Below are positions 25,187 through 32,595 of a stretch of DNA of 64,000 bases, piece by piece; within the stretch, counting starts at the first letter, position 1, and every line of letters starts with the position of its first letter. The DNA is from 9FT-COMBO-48-23 sp963754385. Lineage in GTDB: Bacteria > Chloroflexota > Dehalococcoidia > GIF9 > UBA5629. The DNA lies in contig CAVWGE010000005.1 of the NCBI GenBank assembly GCA_963754385.1, positions 124,001 to 188,000 of the forward strand, given 5' to 3'. A program made the position numbers and the translations under genes. The notes under the pieces are model-generated. The model saw nothing but the letters and a program-made list of their open reading frames with translations, searched no databases and was not told where the DNA came from.

Positions 25187-26389
25187 TCACCCCCTCTTTT
25201 CTTTAATGAATTTGGCATATAACGGAGACATCTGCCGCAACCTGTCAACAATGGGTGGCATTTTCTTCACCACATAATCTATATCGTTCTCATTATTGTC
25301 TAAACCCAAGCTAAAAAGCAAAGAGCCCTGGGCAATTTCATGCGAGATGCCCATAGCAATAAGGACGTGAGAAGCTTTTAAGGCTCGTGAAGTGCAGGCT
25401 GAGCCGCTGGAAGCAGCGATACCTTGCATATTGAGCAGCAGCAACATGGCTTCGCCTTCAATAAACTCAACGCAAAAGCTGGCAATGTGAGGAAGCCGCT
25501 GAGTAGGGTGCCCGGTAAGAATAGTATGTTCAATTGCACTCAGCAGGCCGTTGATTAACCTGTCTCTGAGTTGAGAAAGCCTCACCATCCGCGATGGCAT
25601 ATCTCTAATGGCTAACTCAGCAGCCTTGCCCATGCCGACAATGGCCGGCACATTTTCCGTGCCTGGTCTCCGCCCGCCCTCCTGAACACCACCATCTATC
25701 AATGGAATAAGGCGAGTCCTTTTGCGTATCCATAGAGCAGCTGCTCCCTTGGGGCCATAGAACTGATTCGCCGCCAGGCTCAAGGCATCTACTCTCAGCT
25801 CATTCACGTTCACCGGTATATTACCCGTACTAGCCACAGCGTCGGTATGGAAGAGTACCCCAGCCTCTTTAACCCTCTTACCTATCTCAGCGATAGGTTG
25901 GATTGTGCCTACCTCTCCGTTGGCATGCATAACAGACACCAATATCGTGTCCTTCCTGATATTTCTGGCTACTTCATCAAGGTCAACCAGCCCGTATTTA
26001 TCCACCGGCAACACAGTAAGCTCAAAGCCGGCCTTCTCCAAAGTTCGTACGGCGTTAAGCACAGAAAAATGCTCGATCGCTGAGACGACTATATGCCTTC
26101 CCTTCTCAATCTGACCTTGAGCCAGCCCTTTGACTGCCAGATTATTAGCCTCGCTGCCGGTTGAAGTAAAAACTATCTCATCCGGACTGCCGCCGACGAG
26201 TGCGGCAACCTGCTCACGGGCTTTTTCCATCGCTTCTCCGGGTTCATCACCCCAGGAATGAAACGATTGGGGATTGCCATAGATATTACTGAAGTACGGG
26301 AGCATCGCCTCCAGTACCTCAGGCAATACCGGGGTGGTAGCGATATAATCTAGATAGACTTTTCTTTCAGGCTTATTTCCGTTCCCCAT
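25187..26389 (-). CDS. Cysteine desulfurase-like (NifS/IscS) protein lacking the PLP lysine
   Basis: A 400-residue fold-type I PLP-enzyme relative. The frame of an IscS is complete: LDYIATTP, STGSEANNLAVKG, SAIEHFSV (His107), HANGEVGT, the active-cysteine loop SSGSACTSRA (Cys332). But the cofactor site is changed: the usual H-K before YGPKG reads N208-Q209, so the Schiff-base lysine is missing, and the Gln of the DxxQS motif is Ala186 (HTDAVAST). Normal PLP-based desulfurase chemistry is therefore doubtful. It is followed by a normal scaffold gene. ATG at 26389 is set by AGGAGG nine bases upstream. Confidence 0.9.
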   Translation of the reverse strand: MGNGNKPERKVYLDYIATTPVLPEVLEAMLPYFSNIYGNPQSFHSWGDEPGEAMEKAREQVAALVGGSPDEIVFTSTGSEANNLAVKGLAQGQIEKGRHIVVSAIEHFSVLNAVRTLEKAGFELTVLPVDKYGLVDLDEVARNIRKDTILVSVMHANGEVGTIQPIAEIGKRVKEAGVLFHTDAVASTGNIPVNVNELRVDALSLAANQFYGPKGAAALWIRKRTRLIPLIDGGVQEGGRRPGTENVPAIVGMGKAAELAIRDMPSRMVRLSQLRDRLINGLLSAIEHTILTGHPTQRLPHIASFCVEFIEGEAMLLLLNMQGIAASSGSACTSRALKASHVLIAMGISHEIAQGSLLFSLGLDNNENDIDYVVKKMPPIVDRLRQMSPLYAKFIKEKRG

Positions 26390-26403
26390 TATCACATCTC
26401 CTC

Positions 26404-27270
26404 CTACTTAGCCGATTTCGCTTTTCGCGCTTGATATCGGTCCAAGCCTTCATCAAAAAGACGTTCCTCTTCCTCGGTAATGACTATAAGAGGCGGTATA
26501 TCTACCGGTCTTCCCTCTATGTCCACCGCCACCATTATATAGTGAGCCCTCATAACGTGACGCCTTTTCCCAGCCATAAGGTCCTCGGCCTCGACCTCTA
26601 TGCGAATCTCCATTGACGAGCGACTTGTAAAAGTAAGTTTAGCATGAATTATGATTAGGTCACCAACTCGTACAGGACCAACGAAATTAATCTCATGCAC
26701 CCTGGCTGTGACTGGATTTGCCCGGCTATGCAGGGCAGCAACCACACCGGCAGCATTATCCATCAGCTTCATCAACTCGCCGCCATGGACAAATCCGGCT
26801 GGATTGGTCTGTTCGGGCAACATCAATTGCGTCATTACAATCGCCGAATGTCCCACTGTCTTTCCTTTAAAGACCCCACCCTCGCCCAATGTCTCTAGCA
26901 GCCGGCGGAAATTCTCCTCATGCTTCGCCTCAACTTTGCCCATCCGATGGAAAAAATCGGCAATTCCATCAAAGCCTTCATCCTTAGCCGTTTCTGCTGC
27001 CTCGGGGTATAATTTAGTAGTCTCTTCATGCTCACGTTCAATGGCTAGTTTCAGATTTGTCGCAGTATCACCAGGGCCGCCAAGAAATTTGAACTCATGC
27101 TCGGCATGTTCCGCTTCATTCTGTGCTACCGCCAAAAACATGTCAGCCACTTGCTCCAACTCAGCTTCTCTGGCAGCCTCGGCAAAGTATACATAGTTCG
27201 AATGGGCATGTAGCTCTCTAACTAAGGCCTGGCGTAATTTTTCTTCTGTTTTACTTCCTTTTAGCTGCAT
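26404..27270 (-). CDS. Rubrerythrin-like domain fused to acyl-CoA thioesterase (hotdog) domain
   Basis: A 288-residue two-domain protein. Residues 1-128 form a rubrerythrin-type diiron four-helix bundle (RELHAHSNYVYFAEAA, QNEAEHAEHEF, AIEREHEETTKLY, KVEAKHEENF), with no rubredoxin module. Residues about 140-280 form a hotdog acyl-CoA thioesterase of the YciA/BFIT type: TQLMLPEQTNPAGFVHGGEL is its start (read as PEQTNPAGFVHGGEL), with the MDNAAGVVAALHSRA helix and HEINFVGPVRVGDLI. The frame is continuous, so this is a true fusion. It stands upstream of the IscS-like gene in the same run. Function is unknown. Confidence 0.9.
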   Translation of the reverse strand: MQLKGSKTEEKLRQALVRELHAHSNYVYFAEAAREAELEQVADMFLAVAQNEAEHAEHEFKFLGGPGDTATNLKLAIEREHEETTKLYPEAAETAKDEGFDGIADFFHRMGKVEAKHEENFRRLLETLGEGGVFKGKTVGHSAIVMTQLMLPEQTNPAGFVHGGELMKLMDNAAGVVAALHSRANPVTARVHEINFVGPVRVGDLIIIHAKLTFTSRSSMEIRIEVEAEDLMAGKRRHVMRAHYIMVAVDIEGRPVDIPPLIVITEEEERLFDEGLDRYQARKAKSAK

Positions 27271-27302
27271 GATTCTACCCCCTGCATGATTCTTGCATTT
27301 TC

Positions 27303-27426
27303 GTCATTGCGAGGACCAAGCCCTGTTCCTCTTCCTGTCATCGCGAGGAGCGTGAGCGACGTGGCGATCTCTGTGGAGAGGCAGTGAGATTGCCACGCCC
27401 CGATTGCATCGGGGCTCGCAATGACA
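27303..27426. repeat. Family C repeat (GTCATTGCGAGG ... CGCAATGACA)
   Basis: A 124-base imperfect palindrome: it opens with GTCATTGCGAGGA and closes with CTCGCAATGACA. An inner GCCCCGATtgcATCGGGGC hairpin sits near its right end. The last 41 bases recur exactly at 56324-56364. This fills the gap between trxB-like and the thioesterase fusion gene. Confidence 0.75.
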
Positions 27427-27452
27427 CGGAGTAACATTTTTGAATAAGTTCA

Positions 27453-28364
27453 TCAACCCAGCCTCTGTAAATAACGATGGGATTGAAGGGCCGCTTTAGC
27501 TCCCTCACCGGCAGCAACCACTATCTGTTTTTCAGGGACATTAGTCACATCTCCAGCAGCAAAAAGGCCGGCAACATTGGTCTCATTGCTACAATTAACC
27601 TCGATTTCCCCAATGTGATTAAGGGCAGCTACATCCTTTAACAGGTCCGAGCTCGGTATAAGCCCGATTTCAATAAAGACACCGCCAACCTGAAGTTCCC
27701 TCTCCTGTTTTGTTTTCAAATCCCTTATTTTTATACCATCCACAAGTTTTTCTCCGGTTATTGCCACGACTTCATGCTCCACAAACATCGTCAGGTTGCC
27801 GGCGTCCTTTACCCTGTCGATTAACATCTGGTCGCCAGTGAGAGAAGTCAGCGATACCAGATAGACATTGCTGGCTATTTTGACCATGTCATCAACGACC
27901 TCCAAAGCCGAATTGCCGCCTCCGATGACTGCCACCTTCATATCAGCAAACAGTGGACCATCGCAGGTAGCACAGTAAGTGACCCCTCTGCCCCTGAGCT
28001 TTTCTTCACCAGGTACGTTTAAGGGGCGGGGGCGCTTACCGGTGGTAATTATAGCTGCTCTAGCCTGGTAGGTCTCGCCGTTTTCAGTCTTAGCCTCGAA
28101 GCCGCCGCTTATTTGAGACAGACTGCTGACATTTTCCCCGATTTTCATATCTATGGGAAACTGCTTCACCTGCTCCTCAAACTTCTTTATAAGCTGCGGG
28201 CCTTCGATGAACTGATAGCCCATGTAATTCTCTACCCCAAATATCCAGTTGACCTGCCCTCCCAGGTCTTTGCTCAGCAGCAAGGCATGCAGCTTTTTCC
28301 GCGCCGTATAAACGGCTGCCGTCATGCCGGCGGGACCACCTCCGATAATCATCAAATCGTACAT
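27453..28364 (-). CDS. trxB: Thioredoxin reductase-like NAD(P)/FAD oxidoreductase
   Basis: A 303-residue flavoprotein disulfide reductase of the low-molecular-weight TrxB type: FAD motif IIGGGPAGMTAAVYTA, redox pair CATCDGP, NAD(P) motif VAVIGGGNSALEV and the C-terminal GLFAAGDVTNVPEKQ. It probably reduces the glutaredoxin/NrdH-like protein encoded 17 bases upstream of it. That partner carries a UGA codon in its active site. The protein lacks a C-terminal extension. Confidence 0.92.
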   Translation of the reverse strand: MYDLMIIGGGPAGMTAAVYTARKKLHALLLSKDLGGQVNWIFGVENYMGYQFIEGPQLIKKFEEQVKQFPIDMKIGENVSSLSQISGGFEAKTENGETYQARAAIITTGKRPRPLNVPGEEKLRGRGVTYCATCDGPLFADMKVAVIGGGNSALEVVDDMVKIASNVYLVSLTSLTGDQMLIDRVKDAGNLTMFVEHEVVAITGEKLVDGIKIRDLKTKQERELQVGGVFIEIGLIPSSDLLKDVAALNHIGEIEVNCSNETNVAGLFAAGDVTNVPEKQIVVAAGEGAKAALQSHRYLQRLG

Positions 28365-28381
28365 TGCCCGTTAACCTTTTT

Positions 28382-28618
28382 CTAAAGGTTCAGCTTCTGC
28401 TTCAGCCATTTCTCATCGTAGCCGACGGCAATCTCACCATCGATGTCAACAACCGGCACAGCAAACTGGCCCGTCTTGCTGAGCATTTCATCGCGAGCAA
28501 TCTTATCTCTGGCAACATCAAGGTCCTTATAAGGGACTTTATTTTCGTCCAGCAACTGCTTGACTTTAACGCACCAGGGTCAGCTAGTAGTGGAGTAAAC
28601 TTTTACCTCTTTTGCCAT
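28382..28618 (-). CDS. Glutaredoxin/NrdH-like protein with in-frame UGA (probable selenocysteine)
   Basis: With the TGA at 28582-28580 read through, the frame gives 78 residues: M1 to the TAG at 28384-28382. It starts after AAGGAGGATGGA and reads VKVYSTTS-U-PWCVKV, with U13 exactly at the first cysteine of the CPWC redox motif. The fold continues normally after it: QLLDENKVPYKDLDVARD, then FAVPVVDIDGEIAVGYDE. Nothing else in the frame is damaged. An 18-base hairpin lies 15 bases after the UGA, where bacterial SECIS elements sit. I infer a selenoprotein paired with the TrxB-like gene downstream. A nonsense mutation or an error in a Cys codon remains possible. Confidence 0.75.
28547..28564 (-). 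promoter_or_regulatory. SECIS-like hairpin after the UGA codon
   Basis: On the mRNA strand GTC-A-AGC-[AGTT]-GCT-G-GAC forms a stem with one A/G mismatch and an apical AGUU loop containing GU. It begins 15 bases after the UGA, which places the loop about 22-25 bases downstream. This agrees with the position of bacterial SECIS elements. The stem is short, so confidence is moderate. Confidence 0.45.
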
Positions 28619-28885
28619 TCCATCCTCCTTAAAAATCTTTCGTTTTCGACAGGAGACGTATAAATAGGCAGATATAACCTATGTTTACACCTCCTCGCTT
28701 AACTCAGTAAATTATGCCTGGCTTACTATAAAATAGTCGTAAAATAGATAGCGAAAAAGTTAAAAAGTTATTACATTTGGGCAATTGAAATTGCCTTTTG
28801 CTTTATAAAAAGACAAAACGCTCTTTCAGTAGTTGGATGATTGCAACCACCCGTGCTAGTCGCTTCCCCCCTCAGCTTTGTCTTT

Positions 28886-29059
28886 TCACTCAGCTATTTT
28901 CCTCAGCTTCTCTATACCGCAGCGAGTATCCTGAGTTGCCTTGACCTTTGCCCTTATCTCAGCCAACAGCTCCCACGCTCCCTTCTCATCACGGTCAATA
29001 ATGACCTGCTCCAGCTTGGTCACCTGCTGCTCATCTAATGCTATTACCGCTTTCGGCAT
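28886..29059 (-). CDS. Small conserved-looking protein downstream of the Fur-like gene
   Basis: A 57-residue helical protein rich in charged residues (MPKAVIALDEQQVTKLEQV, then DEKGAWELLAEIRAKVK). No known domain. The ATG at 29059 is preceded by GGGGGGTGG. It lies 18 bases after the Fur-type gene and shares its direction, so it is probably cotranscribed with it. The 28619-28885 gap behind it holds no gene that I can see. Function unknown. Confidence 0.5.
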   Translation of the reverse strand: MPKAVIALDEQQVTKLEQVIIDRDEKGAWELLAEIRAKVKATQDTRCGIEKLRKIAE

Positions 29060-29077
29060 AAACCACCCCCCAAACAA

Positions 29078-29455
29078 TCAGTTTTTCTGGCAACTTTCGC
29101 ATACTCCGCGAAACTCGAGCCTATGATATGAAACCTCAAAACCGGTCTTCTGCTCCGCCCTCCTGTCGATTTCCGCGTCTACTGGCAAATCAACATCAAA
29201 TACCAGACCGCACTTCTCACATCTGAAATGATAATGATTGTCTTGCCTGGCATCGAAGCGGGCCAAAGTACCGCAAAGGTCCAGCTCCGAAATCTCCCCG
29301 CTTTCGCACAATAGCCTAAGATTCCGATATACCGTCCCCAGGCTGATGTTGGGTATCTCCTTCCTCACCTCGTTGTATATCCAATCAGCCGTCGGATGAG
29401 AGTTTGTGCCTCTCAACACCTCAAGAATAGCTTCCTTCTGTTTAGTTTTCCTCAT
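29078..29455 (-). CDS. Fur/PerR-family metalloregulator
   Basis: A 125-residue winged-helix repressor: KQKEAILEVLRGTNSHPTADWIY in parts, ISLGTVYRNLRLLCESGEI (recognition helix), the regulatory-metal segment DNHYHFRCEKCGLVFDVD and a second CESC pair. The two CxxC pairs form the structural zinc site. The HYHF site with an upstream Asp resembles PerR more than iron-sensing Fur. Its own promoter carries a palindrome across the start region (29461-29483), which suggests autoregulation. It is the likely controller of the peroxide-defence genes downstream. Confidence 0.9.
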   Translation of the reverse strand: MRKTKQKEAILEVLRGTNSHPTADWIYNEVRKEIPNISLGTVYRNLRLLCESGEISELDLCGTLARFDARQDNHYHFRCEKCGLVFDVDLPVDAEIDRRAEQKTGFEVSYHRLEFRGVCESCQKN

Positions 29456-29460
29456 TGCTC

Positions 29461-29514
29461 TATCAATAATAGTTATTGTTATCTACATTATACAACAATC
29501 GTCTCTAATGTCAA
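29461..29514 (-). promoter_or_regulatory. Promoter and PerR/Fur-type operator of the Fur-like gene
   Basis: On the minus strand TTGACA (29514-29509) and TATAAT (29492-29487) are both perfect and spaced by 16 bases. Just after the -10 lies TAACAATAA-CTA-TTATTGATA, an inverted repeat with one mismatch in nine, AT-rich like PerR boxes. It ends six bases before the ATG. The -35 overlaps the end of the NfeD gene. Confidence 0.7.
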
Positions 29515-29936
29515 GAGGACTTCTTATCCTGAGCCGTTCTTCCTTTAGGGCTAACGATAAGCCTGAGCCCATTTATGTCTACAACCACAACGTCATCGCC
29601 GACCTCTAATTCCGATTCAACACACGTCGCCTTCCACAGCACACCCTGGACTTTAACATAGCCTTCAGGGGCCAGCCGCTTGGTCACTTTGCCATCATTG
29701 CCGATTATAGTCTCAGCAGCCACCTTCGGCTTCATGAGGAAGGTCGGGCTACCTACCCGGTACATAACATAAGAATATACCGCTAAAGCCACCATCAAAA
29801 TAGCCAAGCCCCACAGCGGAATATTTACATTGAAGAGCGGCAGCAGCCAGAGCACCACAGCCACCAGTATAGCCTCTTCCAGCATCCAGCCTAGAATGGC
29901 TTGCACCGTGTACCAGATTGGCGGCTTAGTTTTCAT
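29511..29936 (-). CDS. NfeD-like membrane protein
   Basis: A 141-residue protein with two membrane helices (about 10-33 and 40-61) and a C-terminal OB-fold (about 85-132) with RLAPEGYVKVQGVLWKATC and GDDVVVVDINGLRLIV, the NfeD C-terminal signature. NfeD proteins act with membrane stomatin-type proteins in membrane quality control. No stomatin gene is visible next to it. The stop codon lies inside the promoter of the Fur-like gene. Confidence 0.85.
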   Translation of the reverse strand: MKTKPPIWYTVQAILGWMLEEAILVAVVLWLLPLFNVNIPLWGLAILMVALAVYSYVMYRVGSPTFLMKPKVAAETIIGNDGKVTKRLAPEGYVKVQGVLWKATCVESELEVGDDVVVVDINGLRLIVSPKGRTAQDKKSS

Positions 29937-30010
29937 TTTCCAGAGAGTGCTTCAAATAATCCTGAACAAAGGCGACTTGGAGGTCAATCTGAAGTCAAAG
30001 GCAATTATCG

Positions 30011-30289
30011 CTACAGCTCATGCCGCCCGTCGCCACAAAGATAGGCACAATTCGGACAATATCTCGAGTCGGGGGAAACAGCAGCCCCGCAATTAGGACA
30101 GAAGGTGTCTAACATCACGCCGCAAGCGCCGCAGAACTTATAATCTGTTGGGTTTTGTGCACCACATTTCGAGCATGTCTTTTCTGGCTTCTGCATCCTG
30201 GTAGCCAGCTTAGTTCCGCAAGCTCCGCAAAACTGGTAGCTCATCAGATTCTCCTCACCACAATTAGGGCACAGAAATGTTTCTACCAT
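30011..30289 (-). CDS. Triple zinc-ribbon protein
   Basis: A 92-residue protein almost wholly made of zinc-ribbon units: CPNCGEEN...FCGACG, CSKCGAQN...FCGACG and CPNCGAAV...YCPNCA. This double-zinc-ribbon type is common in many phyla as an adaptor or as the head of larger proteins. No other domain is present and no function can be assigned. It is the first gene of the long leftward run. Confidence 0.75.
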   Translation of the reverse strand: MVETFLCPNCGEENLMSYQFCGACGTKLATRMQKPEKTCSKCGAQNPTDYKFCGACGVMLDTFCPNCGAAVSPDSRYCPNCAYLCGDGRHEL

Positions 30290-30404
30290 GCTAATAATAC
30301 TCCCCGCCAGTACATACTCACATTCTGTTCAAAAACACTAACAATTTTAACCGTTTGCAGCTCATATCTCAAGGTAGGCCATGATTGCATCGCGGGATTT
30401 TGGC

Positions 30405-30429
30405 GAGGCTAAAGCCTCATCACTACATG
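30405..30429. repeat. Family A repeat, single-hairpin copy
   Basis: GAGGCTaaAGCCTC followed by atcactacatg, the reversed first half of the family A element, lies in the gap before ligA. Confidence 0.55.
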
Positions 30430-30484
30430 TTTAATGCTGCTTTTACAACGTGCTATACTATGAATGAGGCTGGTTACGGGAAAC

Positions 30485-32500
30485 ATGGCTGAGGTAAAAC
30501 AAAGGATAAACAAGCTACGGGAGCTGATTAACTATCACAACTATCGCTACTATGTGCTGGACAGCCCGGAAATCAGCGATGCCGAGTATGATGAGCTTAT
30601 GCGCGAGCTTGAGCAGCTCGAGGAGGCACACCCAGAACTCATCACTCCTGACTCACCCACTCAGCGCATTGGTGCTGCCCCCGTTGAAGCCTTCGGCGTC
30701 GTCGAGCATTCTCAGCCCCTGTTAAGCCTGGCTAATGCCTTCTCCGACGAAGAGCTTGACGCCTGGTACCGGCGAGCCTCCAACCTTCTGGGCAGCCGCA
30801 AGACCGACTTCGTCTGCGAGCTTAAAATAGATGGCCTGGCGGTAGCCCTGACCTATGTTAACGGCCTGCTTGAGGTCGGTGCTACACGGGGCGACGGCTA
30901 CCGGGGTGAAAATATCACTCAGAATCTAAGGACTGTAAAGAGCATACCTCTATCCGTATCCAAAGAGGCGCCGCCGCGGTTCGAGGTCAGGGGCGAGGTC
31001 TATCTGCCCAAAATCGGCTTCAAGAAGCTCAATGAGGAGCGAGCTAAGGAAGGCATGCCCCTTTTCGCCAATCCCAGGAATGCTGCTGCCGGCTCGGTAA
31101 GGCAGCTCGACCCCAGGATTACCGCCCAGCGTCCGCTGGATATTTTCGTCTATGGCCTAGGCTGGGCTGAAGGCAAGGCACTTCCGGAAACGCACTGGGA
31201 AATCATGCAATACTTGAAGTCTCTAAACTTCAAAATAAATCCCAACATTGCCCTGTGCCATACCATTGACGAGGCGAAGGCTTACTACGCAAAGTGGGTA
31301 AAGAATGAAGAGGCATTACCTTATGAGGCTGACGGCGTAGTGGTCAAAATCAACTCCATTCCTTTCCAGGTTGAATTAGGAAACGTAGGTCGCGAGCCGA
31401 GATGGGCGATTGCCTACAAATTCCCCGCTGTTCAAGGCACCACCCGCCTTCTAGACATCGGCATAAACGTGGGGCGGACGGGCAGCCTTAATCCCTACGC
31501 TATTCTGGAGCCGGTGCAGGTAGGCGGCGTCACCATCAAGCACGCCGCGCTTCACAATGAAGAGGACATACACCGCAAGGACATACGCATCGGCGATTGG
31601 GTGGTGATACAGCGGGCCGGCGAGGTAATACCCGAAATAGTCGAGCCAATCGTCAGCCGTCGCACCGGTAAGGAGAAAATCTTCCATATGCCCGGGACCT
31701 GCCCGGTATGCGGCGCTGAGGTGATAAAGCCCGAAGGTGAGGCCATGCACCGCTGCACCAATGCCGCCTGCCCGGCTCAGGCGCTGGAGAGAATCAAGCA
31801 CTTCGCCAGCCGCGGCGCTATGGACATCGAAGGGGTCGGTGAAAAGATGTCCCAGATATTGTTCGAAGCCGGGCTGACCAAAGATGCCGGCGACCTTTAC
31901 TATCTCACCAAAGACCAGCTTCTCAGCCTGGAGAGGACGGCTGATAAAAGCGCCACCAACATACTTAACTCCATTGAAAAGAGCAAAAACCGACCTCTGC
32001 CGCGTGTTATCTTCGCCTTAGGCATACCCAATATCGGAGAGGAGACAGCCGAGCTTCTGGCTGAGCATTACAACAGCCTCGATGAATTAGCCCGGGCGAC
32101 GCCGGAAAAACTTCAGGAAATACCCTCCATCGGTCCTAAAATTTCCGATAGCGTAGCGGCCTTTTTCCGCCAGGGACAGAATAAGAGAATCATCGAGAAG
32201 CTGAGGAAAGCCGGTGTCAAGCTGGAGGCGGATAAAGCTAAACGAAAGGATTTGCCACTTGCCGGGCTCGAGTTCGTCATCACCGGAAGATTGGAAACCT
32301 TCCCCCGCCCGGACGCCGAAGCTAAAATCAAAGCTCTGGGCGGCAAAGCCGGCTCCGATGTCACCAGAAAAACCAGTTATCTGGTGGTCGGCGAAGACCC
32401 TGGCTCCAAGCTGGCCCGAGCCCAGGCACTGGGCACCCAAACGCTCACCGAAGCCGAGTTCCTGGAGCTTTTGAAACAGTCGGAAAACAAACTCAAATAA
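30485..32500 (+). CDS. ligA: NAD-dependent DNA ligase
   Basis: A 671-residue replication ligase with all domains: Ia domain (YRYYVLDSPEISDAEYDEL in parts), adenylation site CELKIDGLAVAL with the nucleophilic lysine, OB fold, a four-cysteine zinc finger (CPVCGAEV, then CTNAACPAQ), helix-hairpin-helix repeats (NIGEETAELL, IPSIGPKISDSV) and a C-terminal BRCT domain (FVITGRLETFPR). The ATG at 30485 gives the standard length; an in-frame ATG at 30464 has no ribosome site. A strong hairpin follows the stop. Confidence 0.96.
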   Translation: MAEVKQRINKLRELINYHNYRYYVLDSPEISDAEYDELMRELEQLEEAHPELITPDSPTQRIGAAPVEAFGVVEHSQPLLSLANAFSDEELDAWYRRASNLLGSRKTDFVCELKIDGLAVALTYVNGLLEVGATRGDGYRGENITQNLRTVKSIPLSVSKEAPPRFEVRGEVYLPKIGFKKLNEERAKEGMPLFANPRNAAAGSVRQLDPRITAQRPLDIFVYGLGWAEGKALPETHWEIMQYLKSLNFKINPNIALCHTIDEAKAYYAKWVKNEEALPYEADGVVVKINSIPFQVELGNVGREPRWAIAYKFPAVQGTTRLLDIGINVGRTGSLNPYAILEPVQVGGVTIKHAALHNEEDIHRKDIRIGDWVVIQRAGEVIPEIVEPIVSRRTGKEKIFHMPGTCPVCGAEVIKPEGEAMHRCTNAACPAQALERIKHFASRGAMDIEGVGEKMSQILFEAGLTKDAGDLYYLTKDQLLSLERTADKSATNILNSIEKSKNRPLPRVIFALGIPNIGEETAELLAEHYNSLDELARATPEKLQEIPSIGPKISDSVAAFFRQGQNKRIIEKLRKAGVKLEADKAKRKDLPLAGLEFVITGRLETFPRPDAEAKIKALGGKAGSDVTRKTSYLVVGEDPGSKLARAQALGTQTLTEAEFLELLKQSENKLK

Positions 32501-32504
32501 CAGG

Positions 32505-32537
32505 GTATTGAAAGGGGCGCAGCCCCTTTCACAATAC
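32505..32537 (+). terminator. Hairpin after ligA
   Basis: GTATTGAAAGGGGC-gca-GCCCCTTT-ca-CAATAC forms a 14-pair stem with one two-base bulge, four bases after the ligA stop. No U-run follows directly, so it may be a terminator or an mRNA-stabilising hairpin. Confidence 0.45.
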
Positions 32538-32540
32538 TTC

Positions 32541-32583
32541 TTTCCCCTCTCCCCTTCGAAAGGGGAGAGGGCAGGGTGAGGGG
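32541..32583. repeat. Family D hairpin repeat
   Basis: CCCCTCTCCCCttcgAAAGGGGAGAGGG followed by cagggtgagggg. It is the same family as 17259-17310 and the split copy at 51.48-51.9 kb. Confidence 0.65.
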
Positions 32584-32595
32584 TTGAAAAACAAT

